Shown here one piece after another: positions 1-5,277 of a stretch of DNA of 5,277 nt. The stretch comes from Acetobacteraceae bacterium (GTDB lineage Bacteria > Pseudomonadota > Alphaproteobacteria > Acetobacterales > Acetobacteraceae): the NCBI GenBank assembly GCA_947475475.1, contig CANJOG010000171.1:1-5277 (forward strand), given 5' to 3'. Numbering within the stretch: the first letter of the stretch is position 1; every line of letters starts with the position of its first letter. The notes beneath the pieces are model-generated. The model was not told where the DNA came from, did not search any database, and saw only the letters and a program-made list of their open reading frames with translations. Both the position numbers and the translations under genes were made by a program.

Positions 1-788
1 GCCAATTGGTGCAGCGTTATTCGGCCGAGGCGCAATCGGGCAATATCGCCGCGGATTTCGTGCTGATTGCTGGTGGCGCGGTCGCCTTCATCCAGGATGG
101 GGTGAAGAATGCCTGGCTCGACCCGATCGAGACGGCGCAGATTCCGGCAATCGAGAGCGGCACTTTTCCGAAAATATTCCTCCGCTATGGCGGCGCCATT
201 ATTCAGGTCTCGCCCTGGCTGGTGGATTATAATACCGATCGCGTGAAGCCAGCCGATGTGCCCCGGACTTGGGAGGATATTCTGGCGCCGCGTTTCAAGA
301 GCAAGATTCTGCTCAACGATCCGAAATCGGCGGATTCCTACCTGGATATGTGGGCGACTTTGGCCGATGCGTTTGGCGAGAGTTTCTTTGCCCGGCTGCG
401 GGCGCAGAATATTCGCTGGTATGCCGATGGCGTCCCCGCCGTGCAGGCGCTGGCGGCTGGCGAGGGCGATATTTTCTTCCCTGGCGTGCGCTATCTGGTG
501 CAGGGCATGGTCGATAAGGGTGCCCCACTCGATACGGTGATGCTGGACCCGACATCGGGCGTGGAGATGTTCGCCGCACTCTCGGCGCGGAGCAAATCGC
601 GTGCGCCGAATGCGGCGCGGCTGTTTGCGCATTACTTGCTCTCGCCTGAGGGCAACAAGGTGTTCAACCAGGACCCGGGCAATACCTCGCCCTACAATCG
701 TGGCGAATTGTCGAAGAACTATGTGTCGCCCAAGCCTGAGACGCCGGGGCGTCGGGCGGAAATCCGCCAATTGCTTGGATTACAGTAG
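1..788 (+). CDS. ABC transporter periplasmic solute-binding protein, 5' end outside the window
   Basis: This is the C-terminal part (about 261 residues) of a periplasmic substrate-binding protein of the Fe(III)/spermidine-like ABC transporter superfamily. The reading frame is open to the left edge, so the real start and signal peptide lie upstream; the TTG at 6 is an internal leucine codon, because it aligns with Leu88 of the next gene. It matches that gene without a gap to the stop codon, at roughly 173 of 260 identical residues (hand count). Shared blocks include VLIAGGAVAF, WLDPIETA, FLRYGGAI, QNIRWY, PNAARLFA and SPKPETP. The pattern of a WxxL-type hinge strand, a DPK segment and a GVPAxQAL helix is typical of the group. 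The adjacent Tyr-Tyr pair used for iron by FbpA-type proteins is not seen, so an organic ligand is more likely than iron (inference). No permease or ATPase gene is in the window; they may lie upstream. The C-terminus looks intact, so this is not a pseudogene on the visible evidence. Confidence 0.88.
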   Translation, partial: QLVQRYSAEAQSGNIAADFVLIAGGAVAFIQDGVKNAWLDPIETAQIPAIESGTFPKIFLRYGGAIIQVSPWLVDYNTDRVKPADVPRTWEDILAPRFKSKILLNDPKSADSYLDMWATLADAFGESFFARLRAQNIRWYADGVPAVQALAAGEGDIFFPGVRYLVQGMVDKGAPLDTVMLDPTSGVEMFAALSARSKSRAPNAARLFAHYLLSPEGNKVFNQDPGNTSPYNRGELSKNYVSPKPETPGRRAEIRQLLGLQ

Positions 789-933
789 CAGGCGGGCACG
801 TCACTTTTCGATACCGGAAAGCTGGCGGGTTTGTTGCGTAATCCCTGTTTGCGATGGCTGCGCGCTGGGGTATTTCTAGGCCAACACAATTTGCGCAGCG
901 CGCCTGTCTTGGCACGCTGGTAGGGGAGGCTCC
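789..933 (+). promoter_or_regulatory. Intergenic region between the two binding-protein genes, possible operon promoter
   Basis: This 145-base gap is the longest non-coding stretch in the window and the natural place for a promoter of the operon starting at 934. I could not identify a convincing sigma-70 -35/-10 pair. It contains an 8-bp perfect inverted repeat, GCGCGCTG at 860-867 and CAGCGCGC at 896-903, around a 28-base AT-richer centre; it could be an operator or hairpin, or chance in GC-rich DNA. A strong Shine-Dalgarno AGGGGAGG sits at 922-929, four bases before the ATG. There is no hairpin plus T-run that would clearly end the upstream gene, so readthrough is possible. Confidence 0.3.
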
Positions 934-1023
934 ATGATCAGGCGTTCGTCGTTTCTGCGCACTACTGCCGCCAGCCTTGCGGCTCTGACATTCTCCGCCT
1001 TTGTCAGCATCACTGCGCATGCC
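934..1023 (+). other. Signal peptide coding region
   Basis: The first 30 codons encode a positively charged n-region with arginines at 3, 4 and 9, a hydrophobic Ala/Leu/Phe/Val core at about residues 11-26, and a small-residue AHA motif at 28-30 that fits signal peptidase I cleavage before Gln31. No cysteine follows, so the product should be a soluble periplasmic protein, not a lipoprotein. The RRSSFLR stretch resembles a Tat motif but has one residue too many between the arginines and FL. Confidence 0.82.
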
Positions 1024-1977
1024 CAGGGCGCTGCGGCGCCGGCGACCGTGGACAGCCTGCTGAAGGCGGCCAAGACGGAAGGCGAATTCGTCTTCTATTC
1101 CGCGGCGACCGAGAATGTCGCCAAGCGCATTGCCGAAGCGTTCACCACGAAATACGGCGTGCGCGCCAAGTACCTGCGGCTCGGCAGCGCGCCCTTGGCG
1201 CAGCGTTATGCCAATGAGGCGGCGGCGGGCGTGCCGGCGGCCGATGCGGTGCTGATTGCCGGCGGCGCGGTTGCCTTCACGCGTGACGGCGTGGCCAAAG
1301 GCTGGCTCGATCCGATCGAGACGGCGAATATTCCCGAGATCACGAGCGGCGAGTTTCCGAAGGCCTTCCTGCGTTATGGCGGCGCCATCGTTCAGATCGC
1401 GCCCTGGCTGGTGCAGTACAATACAGAACTGGTGAAGCCCGCCGATGTGCCGAAGAAGTGGGAGGATGTGCTCAATCCCCGCTTCAAGGGCCGGCTGGTC
1501 ATGGCCGATCCGAAGGCTGCTGATTCCTTCCTCGATGTCTGGGCGCTTCTGCTGGACACGTATGGCGAGCAGTTCTTCGTGAAACTGCGCGAGCAGAATA
1601 TCCGCTGGTACGAGGATGGCGTCCCTGCGCTGCAGGCACTTGGCGCTGGCGAAGGCGATCTTTCCTTTCCGGGCGTGCGCTTTCTCGCACAGGGGCTGAT
1701 CGACAAGGGCGCGCCGGTGGAAACCAGCATGGTGCTGCCGACCTCGGGGACGGAGATGTATCTCGCTTTGACCGCCGCCACCAAGGCAAAAAGCCCCAAT
1801 GCAGCGCGACTCTTTGCCAATTGGCTGATGAGCCCGGAAGGTTCGAAAGTGATGAATGCCGATCCTGGCAGCTATTCGGTGTTCGCCGTTGGCGATCTGC
1901 CGAAGGGATATACCTCGCCCAAGCCGGAAACCCCGGCGCGGCGGGCGGAAATCCGCAAGCTTTTCGGGCTGCAATAG
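934..1977 (+). CDS. ABC transporter periplasmic solute-binding protein (complete paralogue)
   Basis: A complete 347-residue periplasmic binding protein, the usual size for the Fe(III)/spermidine/thiamine-like group. The ATG at 934 is fixed by the Shine-Dalgarno AGGGGAGG at 922-929 and by a signal peptide that begins directly. Residues 1-30 are a Sec-type leader: basic start (Arg3, Arg4, Arg9), hydrophobic core at about 11-26, and an AHA cleavage site before Gln31. The mature protein starts the first lobe with a KAAKTEGEF helix-strand and FYSAAT at about 53-58, followed by a KYGVRAKY segment, as in iron-type binding proteins. Later come a hinge-like PWLVQYNT near 155-162, DPKAADS and the GVPALQALGAGEGD segment. 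The Tyr-Tyr iron ligand pair is replaced in the equivalent region by FPGVRF, arguing for a non-iron ligand (inference). It is the first gene of the run with the thiolase/DUF35/CoA-transferase genes, with only 23 bases to the next, so it probably delivers the pathway substrate. Transporter membrane and ATPase subunits are not here. Confidence 0.9.
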   Translation: MIRRSSFLRTTAASLAALTFSAFVSITAHAQGAAAPATVDSLLKAAKTEGEFVFYSAATENVAKRIAEAFTTKYGVRAKYLRLGSAPLAQRYANEAAAGVPAADAVLIAGGAVAFTRDGVAKGWLDPIETANIPEITSGEFPKAFLRYGGAIVQIAPWLVQYNTELVKPADVPKKWEDVLNPRFKGRLVMADPKAADSFLDVWALLLDTYGEQFFVKLREQNIRWYEDGVPALQALGAGEGDLSFPGVRFLAQGLIDKGAPVETSMVLPTSGTEMYLALTAATKAKSPNAARLFANWLMSPEGSKVMNADPGSYSVFAVGDLPKGYTSPKPETPARRAEIRKLFGLQ

Positions 1978-1987
1978 ATTTTACCGC

Positions 1988-1992
1988 AAGGA
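1988..1992 (+). promoter_or_regulatory. Ribosome binding site that selects the GTG start at 2001
   Basis: AAGGA lies 8 bases before the GTG at 2001, an ideal distance. The in-frame ATG at 2013 would be 20 bases away and has no better site. The out-of-frame ATG at 1994 reaches a TGA after four codons. The GTG start is therefore preferred, though the ATG at 2013 cannot be excluded. Confidence 0.65.
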
Positions 1993-2000
1993 CATGACAC

Positions 2001-3185
2001 GTGGCTGATTCAATGAGTCTACGCGACCGCGCCTGCATCGTCGGGATCGGCGAGACCGAATATGTGAAGGGCACGCCCAAATCGCGCCTGGAGCTCGCCT
2101 TGCAGGCATCGATGGCGGCGATCCAGGATGCCGGGCTGAACCCGCAGGAAATCGACGCGGTCGAGCTGCCGAATGGCTCGGCGGGCGGTGGTGCCGCCGG
2201 CGATCTGGCCGCCAATCTTGGTCTGGGCGATGTGCGATTCACCACGTCGTTGCAGGAAATGGGCGGCGCGCAATGCGTTGCCTCGCTCGAAGTCGCCGCC
2301 ATGGTGATTGCCGCGGGTATCGCCAAGCACGTGCTGATTCCGATTGCGGTGCAATGGGCGAGCGGGCCGAGCGCGCGCGCTTTCTATGAGCAGCAGGGCA
2401 CCGGGCTGCAATCGGTGGAGACGATCCGCGATTACTACGTGCCGTTCGGTGTTGGCGCGCCGGCGCAGCATTATGCGTGGATGGCACAGCGCCATATGTC
2501 GATCTACGGCACCACGCATGAGCAGCTTGGCGCCATTGCCGTCGCCATGCGCAAGCATGCCCAACTGCATCCCAAGGCGCTGATGCGCGGCAAGCCGATG
2601 ACCATGCAGGACTATCTGGCGGCGCGCTGGATTTCCAAGCCCTATCGCCTGTTCGATTGCTCGCTGGAAAATGATGGCGCCGCGGCACTGGTTGTCAGCT
2701 CCGCCGAGCGGGCGCGCGATATGAAGCAGAAGCCCGTTTATCTCTCCGGCATTGCCACCGGCCATCCCTATCCGCCGCAGGATATTCCAAACCGTCCTGA
2801 TATTCTCACGATTGGTCTCGATTTCGCCGCACCCGCCGCCTATGCGATGTCCGGCCTGACGCCGTCCGATATGGATTTCGCGCAGATCTATGATTGCTTC
2901 ACCGGCCAGACGCTGTTGCAGATCGAGTCAGCTGGTTTCTGCAAGAAGGGCGAGGGTGGACCTTTCGTGGAAGGCGGGCGCATCGAACTGGGCGGGCAAT
3001 TGCCGGTGAACACGCATGGCGGATTGCTCAGCCAGGCGCATGTGAATGGCATGAACCACATCGTCGAAGCCGTCGTGCAGTTGCGCGGCGATGGTGGCGA
3101 GCGGCAGGTGAAGGACGCCGAATTCGGCGCGGTTTCGGGTTGGGGCGGACATGCCCATGGCGCGCTCGCCATTCTGCGTCGCTGA
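2001..3185 (+). CDS. Thiolase-fold protein of the SCP-x/Ltp type, partner of DUF35 protein
   Basis: A 394-residue thiolase-superfamily protein, near the usual 380-400 residues, acting on acyl-CoA in the cytoplasm. The N-terminal half has the thiolase start CIVGIGETEY (12-21), the AIQDAGLNPQEIDAV segment (40-54) and GGAQCVASLEVAA (88-100). The C-terminal half has LENDGAAAL (222-230), YDCFT (297-301), NTHGG (337-341), His347 and GWGGHAHGA (380-388). His347 sits exactly at the catalytic His position of the GG-x5-H motif. Counting back from the helix end at Gly106, the canonical nucleophilic Cys falls on Gly89; Cys92 lies three residues on. The second Cys of the CxGGG motif appears to be Ser379. 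Such substitutions occur in Ltp2-like members that act as retro-aldolases with a DUF35 partner. The DUF35 gene follows after 12 bases, supporting a heteromeric complex. Plausible reactions are thiolysis, Claisen condensation or retro-aldol cleavage; the sequence does not decide. Annotation pipelines often call such proteins acetyl-CoA acetyltransferase, which may be wrong here. Confidence 0.87.
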   Translation: MADSMSLRDRACIVGIGETEYVKGTPKSRLELALQASMAAIQDAGLNPQEIDAVELPNGSAGGGAAGDLAANLGLGDVRFTTSLQEMGGAQCVASLEVAAMVIAAGIAKHVLIPIAVQWASGPSARAFYEQQGTGLQSVETIRDYYVPFGVGAPAQHYAWMAQRHMSIYGTTHEQLGAIAVAMRKHAQLHPKALMRGKPMTMQDYLAARWISKPYRLFDCSLENDGAAALVVSSAERARDMKQKPVYLSGIATGHPYPPQDIPNRPDILTIGLDFAAPAAYAMSGLTPSDMDFAQIYDCFTGQTLLQIESAGFCKKGEGGPFVEGGRIELGGQLPVNTHGGLLSQAHVNGMNHIVEAVVQLRGDGGERQVKDAEFGAVSGWGGHAHGALAILRR

Positions 3186-3197
3186 AGGAAAAGCACA

Positions 3198-3614
3198 ATG
3201 ACCCAGCAACTTCTGAAAAATCGCCGTCTTCCTAGCGACCGTCCGGCTACCGTCACATTCTACGATTATTGCAGCAAGGGCGAGTTGCGCTTTCAGGCCT
3301 GCGCCGATTGCGGAGAATTCCGCCATCCGCCACGGCCGATGTGCCCGCATTGCAACTCGCAGAATATCGAGTGGAAAGCCGTCAAGGGCACTGGCACGCT
3401 CTACACCTGGACCATCGTGGTGCAGGCGCTCGACAAGATTCTGGTTGATGACGTTCCCATCATCGTCGGCATTGTCGAACTCGATGAAGGTCCGCGCCAG
3501 GCGGCCTGGATTCTCGGCGTCGCGGAAGAGGATCTGCGCGTCGGCATGAAGCTGAAAGTCTCGTTCGAAGCGGTGACCGACAAGGTGGCGTTGCCGCAAT
3601 TCAGCCCGGCATAA
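3198..3614 (+). CDS. DUF35-type zinc-ribbon/OB-fold protein, thiolase partner subunit
   Basis: A 138-residue protein of the Zn-ribbon plus OB-fold family (DUF35), typical in length. Residues 18-34 form the usual N-terminal helix segment (TVTFYDYCSKGELRFQA). A rubredoxin-like zinc ribbon follows, with Cys35-x2-Cys38 and Cys49-x2-Cys52, all four ligands present, and the HPPRPMCP loop typical of the family. From about residue 60 to 130 the OB-fold strands follow: GTGTLYTWTIV, VPIIVGIVELDEG, and GMKLKVSFEAV. Known relatives are accessory subunits that bind thiolase-fold enzymes and help acyl-CoA binding, for example ChsH2's DUF35 domain with Ltp2, BbsA with BbsB, and the archaeal thiolase/HMG-CoA synthase complex. 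The ATG at 3198 has AAGGA 8 bases upstream, overlapping the stop of the thiolase-like gene. The gene ends with two in-frame TAA codons. Its position just after the thiolase gene is the classical arrangement, so a stable complex with that product is a strong inference. Confidence 0.92.
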   Translation: MTQQLLKNRRLPSDRPATVTFYDYCSKGELRFQACADCGEFRHPPRPMCPHCNSQNIEWKAVKGTGTLYTWTIVVQALDKILVDDVPIIVGIVELDEGPRQAAWILGVAEEDLRVGMKLKVSFEAVTDKVALPQFSPA

Positions 3615-3637
3615 TAAGAAAATTCGGAGGAAACGGA

Positions 3638-4885
3638 ATGAGCGGCAAGAAGAGCGGCCCCCTGAGTGGGGTCCGCGTGCTGGAGATCGGGCTGTTCCAT
3701 GCGGGCCCGACCTGCACTGCCATGCTTGGCGAACTTGGGGCTGAGATCATCAAGCTTGAGGATACCAAGAAGGGTGATCCGGTCCGTGGCGCGGTGAGCA
3801 TCTACGGCCAGGATAGCAGCCTGGCCGAGGGCCGCTCGACCGCTTTCGAGACCTATAACAGCAACAAGAAGAGTGTGGCGCTGGACATTGCCAATCCGGC
3901 GGGGCTGGCAGTGCTGCGCAAGCTGGTCGCGACCTGCGACGTGTTCCTGCACAATATGCGCGCCGATACGGCCAAGAAACTGAAGATCGATTTCGAGAGT
4001 CTGCTCGAATTCAACCCGAAGCTTGTCTATGGCACGATTTCCGGCTTCGGCCCGAACGGGCCTGATACCAAACGGCCGGGGCTCGATCCGGTTGGCCTGG
4101 CACGATCTGGATTGATGGCCGCGGTCAGTGGCGGGAGTGCGAAGGAGCCGATCCTGCCGCCGATGGGCATGTCCGACCGGATGGCGGGCGTGACGACGGG
4201 GGCGGCGATCATGGGGGCGCTGTTTGCCCGTGAGCGCACCGGCCAGCCGCAGAAAGTGGAAGGCTCGCTGCTTGGCGGCGCCATGTGGCTGGCACAGATG
4301 AATCTGCAATTCGCGCTATTCAAGGGTGCGGAGTTGATGCCGCCGGGGCGCACCGCCGATCCGTGTTTCAATACCTATCTGACCTCGGACAAGCGCTGGC
4401 TGTTTATCTCAGCATTATCGGAAGCCGGCTGGGTCGGGTTGTGCAATGGCATCGCCCGGCCGGAACTCGCCACCGATCCGCGCTTTGTGAACGCGGCTGA
4501 ACGGAACAAGAACAAAAGCGAGCTGATCCCGCTGCTCGACGCGGTGTTTGCGACGCGGACCATGCTGGAATGGAATGCCGACCTCGCGAAGCAGGGAGAT
4601 CTGGTCTATGAAGTCGTCCGCCGCGCCGATGAGGTGGGAGATGATCCGCAGACGCTCGCGAATGGTTATGTCGCCGAACTGGACCATCCCGATCTTGGCC
4701 GGGTCAAGCACGTCGCCTATCCGGTTCATGTGAACGGAAAGCCCTCGACGGGCGGGCTTGGCCCCTCGCCCATCCATGGCGAACATTCCGGCGAGGTGCT
4801 CTCCGACATTCTCGGCATGAGCGAGAACGAGATTGCCGGCTTGGTGTCTCAAGGACTTCTGATCGACCGGCCGCGCCAGAAGTAG
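3638..4885 (+). CDS. Class III CoA-transferase (CaiB/BaiF family)
   Basis: A 415-residue family III CoA-transferase, close to the usual 390-430. These cytoplasmic, interlocked dimers move CoA from a donor thioester (often succinyl- or formyl-CoA) to a free carboxylate. Visible hallmarks are LSGVRVLEIG (9-18), the GAEIIKLED strand (34-42) with GDPVR (46-50), NKKSVALD (76-83), GTISGFGPNGP (132-142), and RPGLD with Asp150 at the catalytic aspartate position that forms the aspartyl-CoA anhydride. The usual Gln of the DxxxQAxSG motif is Leu154 here, a mild deviation. The C-terminal tail LGPSPIHGEHSGEVL to LVSQGLL matches the family's closing helix. The ATG at 3638 has GGAGG at 3626-3630, seven bases upstream. 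It is the last gene of the operon and probably activates the acid whose CoA thioester is used by the thiolase-like/DUF35 pair, or recycles CoA from its product. Racemases of the same family (alpha-methylacyl-CoA racemase) are the main alternative; the sequence fits transferases better. Confidence 0.92.
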   Translation: MSGKKSGPLSGVRVLEIGLFHAGPTCTAMLGELGAEIIKLEDTKKGDPVRGAVSIYGQDSSLAEGRSTAFETYNSNKKSVALDIANPAGLAVLRKLVATCDVFLHNMRADTAKKLKIDFESLLEFNPKLVYGTISGFGPNGPDTKRPGLDPVGLARSGLMAAVSGGSAKEPILPPMGMSDRMAGVTTGAAIMGALFARERTGQPQKVEGSLLGGAMWLAQMNLQFALFKGAELMPPGRTADPCFNTYLTSDKRWLFISALSEAGWVGLCNGIARPELATDPRFVNAAERNKNKSELIPLLDAVFATRTMLEWNADLAKQGDLVYEVVRRADEVGDDPQTLANGYVAELDHPDLGRVKHVAYPVHVNGKPSTGGLGPSPIHGEHSGEVLSDILGMSENEIAGLVSQGLLIDRPRQK

Positions 4886-4893
4886 TCGCGGAT

Positions 4894-4926
4894 GGGGACG
4901 CGCGAGGGGTTGCCCCGCGCGTCCCC
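4894..4926. terminator. GC-rich hairpin between convergent genes, probable bidirectional terminator
   Basis: GGGGACGCGCG at 4894-4904 is perfectly complementary to CGCGCGTCCCC at 4916-4926, an 11-bp stem. A few extra GC pairs are possible in the 11-base loop (GGG with CCC around GTTG). It lies in the 50-base gap between the stop of the CoA-transferase gene at 4885 and the stop of the minus-strand gene at 4936, exactly where a shared terminator is expected. Neither side has a T-run, so it is not a textbook intrinsic terminator; it may act with Rho or as a 3'-end stabiliser. Confidence 0.65.
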
Positions 4927-4935
4927 GAAGGCGGG

Positions 4936-5277
4936 TTAGACGGTGCGGCCGAGGCGGTCGCCTTCGCGGAAAGCCATCATCGCATCGCGCGGGGCGATCA
5001 TGTCGCCGGCCGTGGTGGTCGGTGCGAGTTTGGAGAGCACGTCGAGCAACTCCGTGCGCGGCGACGGGCTGCTACCGGCGACGATGAAGTCAAATTCATG
5101 CTCAACGATCGTCTGCGCGAAGAGGTGCAGGAGGTGACCCTGCCCGTCCTTGATGCGGGCGAGCCTGGTGGTCGGCAGCACATCGACGCCCCATTTCGGA
5201 TGGAAGGCGAGATATTCATTGCGATGCGACGGGCCGACATTCGGGCCGTAATGCAGATGCGGCGTCACCACCGTCAC
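4936..5277 (-). CDS. C-terminal part of an FAD/NAD(P)-dependent oxidoreductase, 5' end outside the window
   Basis: The minus-strand frame is open to the right edge and gives 114 codons including the TAA stop at 4936-4938, so only the C-terminus is present; the GTG at the edge is not evidence for a start. Visible residue 1 opens with VVTP, like the end of a dinucleotide-binding strand. DFIVAGSSPSP (63-73) fits the ATGxxP strand-turn. TAGDMIAPRDAMMAFREG (89-106) matches the FAD-binding GD motif followed by the APR-x-x-x-A-x-x-EG helix typical of the C-terminal domain of NADH:flavin oxidoreductases. Nearest families by pattern are the two-domain enzymes such as 2,4-dienoyl-CoA reductase (FadH) and trimethylamine/dimethylglycine-type dehydrogenases, with an N-terminal old-yellow-enzyme barrel that would lie beyond the window. 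If FadH-like, it could reduce an unsaturated acyl-CoA linked to the neighbouring operon. A stand-alone FAD/NAD(P)-binding oxidoreductase is the alternative. It is transcribed towards the operon and shares the hairpin at 4894-4926. Confidence 0.72.
   Translation of the reverse strand: MTVVTPHLHYGPNVGPSHRNEYLAFHPKWGVDVLPTTRLARIKDGQGHLLHLFAQTIVEHEFDFIVAGSSPSPRTELLDVLSKLAPTTTAGDMIAPRDAMMAFREGDRLGRTV

Larger units (their letters stand above)
6..1977 (+). repeat. Tandem gene duplication of two solute-binding protein genes
   Basis: Bases 6-788 and 1195-1977 encode colinear protein segments with a constant offset of 1189 bases and no insertion or deletion over 260 codons. Both copies keep the same direction and even the same C-terminal tail (RRAEIR, then GLQ and stop). 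DNA similarity is patchy but clear in stretches such as that around 80-150 versus 1269-1339. The protein divergence of about one third indicates an old duplication, or side-by-side arrival of two family members, rather than a recent copy or assembly artefact. Confidence 0.85.
934..4885 (+). other. Putative operon: binding protein, thiolase-like, DUF35, class III CoA-transferase
   Basis: Four genes run in the same direction with gaps of 23, 12 and 23 bases. Each has its own Shine-Dalgarno sequence, and no hairpin or promoter-like sequence is visible between them. The order puts uptake first, the carbon-carbon bond enzyme pair in the middle and the CoA-activating enzyme last. The next gene downstream is convergent, and a strong hairpin follows the last stop codon. 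Co-transcription is inferred from spacing and orientation alone. Confidence 0.75.

Noticed and set aside
6..8. TTG as start codon of the first gene
   Set aside because: It aligns with an internal leucine of the paralogue, the frame continues to the window edge, and no ribosome binding site can be seen.
765..776. Short inverted repeat GGCGGA-AA-TCCGCC region near the end of the first gene as a terminator
   Set aside because: It lies in codons for the conserved RAEIR tail, recurs in shortened form in the second copy, and has no T-run; it is explained by the coding sequence.
849..876. Possible sigma-70 promoter, TTGCGA (849-854) and TATTTC (871-876), 16-base spacer
   Set aside because: The -10 element matches the consensus poorly, and such pairs occur by chance.
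937..966. Tat signal motif in the RRSSFLR leader
   Set aside because: Two residues separate the arginine pair from Phe-Leu where the Tat consensus has one. Sec export fits better.
664..1974. Long open frame (436 codons) on the minus strand
   Set aside because: It lies antisense to both binding-protein genes and the gap between them. Its translation is Arg/Gly/His-rich with no recognisable motif, and the plus-strand frame is clearly a conserved protein. GC-rich DNA often leaves such antisense frames open.
2019..2765. Minus-strand open frame of 248 codons inside the thiolase-like gene
   Set aside because: Low-complexity, Arg-rich translation without motifs, fully antisense to a gene with clear family signatures.
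3401..4309. Minus-strand open frame of 302 codons across the DUF35 and CoA-transferase genes
   Set aside because: It crosses two well-supported plus-strand genes and their gap, and shows no domain pattern.

Overview
The window looks like a GC-rich proteobacterial chromosome segment, probably alphaproteobacterial. That placement rests on GC-rich third codon positions, close gene packing and the style of the proteins, not on any marker gene. It carries four complete protein genes and two genes cut by the window edges. No RNA gene, insertion sequence, CRISPR array or origin is visible.

Layout. Positions 1-788 (+) hold the C-terminal three quarters of a periplasmic solute-binding protein of the Fe(III)/spermidine-type ABC transporter superfamily. 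After a 145-base gap comes a complete paralogue at 934-1977 (+) with an obvious signal peptide. The two align without a gap over 260 residues at about two thirds identity (hand count). Then follow a thiolase-fold protein (2001-3185), a DUF35-type zinc-ribbon/OB-fold protein (3198-3614) and a class III (CaiB/BaiF) CoA-transferase (3638-4885). The gaps are 23, 12 and 23 bases, each with a good Shine-Dalgarno sequence, so 934-4885 reads as one operon. A perfect 11-bp GC-rich hairpin at 4894-4926 closes it. On the opposite strand, 4936-5277 is the C-terminal end of a flavin-dependent oxidoreductase that converges on the operon.

How the genes may work together (inference). The binding protein would capture a small organic compound in the periplasm. 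The CoA-transferase would activate the carboxylate to its CoA thioester. The thiolase-fold/DUF35 pair would make or break a carbon-carbon bond on that thioester, as thiolase/DUF35 pairs do in steroid side-chain degradation (Ltp2/ChsH2) and anaerobic toluene degradation (BbsB/BbsA). The convergent oxidoreductase resembles 2,4-dienoyl-CoA reductase/trimethylamine dehydrogenase-type enzymes and could belong to the same catabolic island. The substrate cannot be read from the sequence. The most notable points are that the thiolase-like protein appears to lack both canonical catalytic cysteines, and that the binding proteins lack the tyrosine pair typical of true iron binders.
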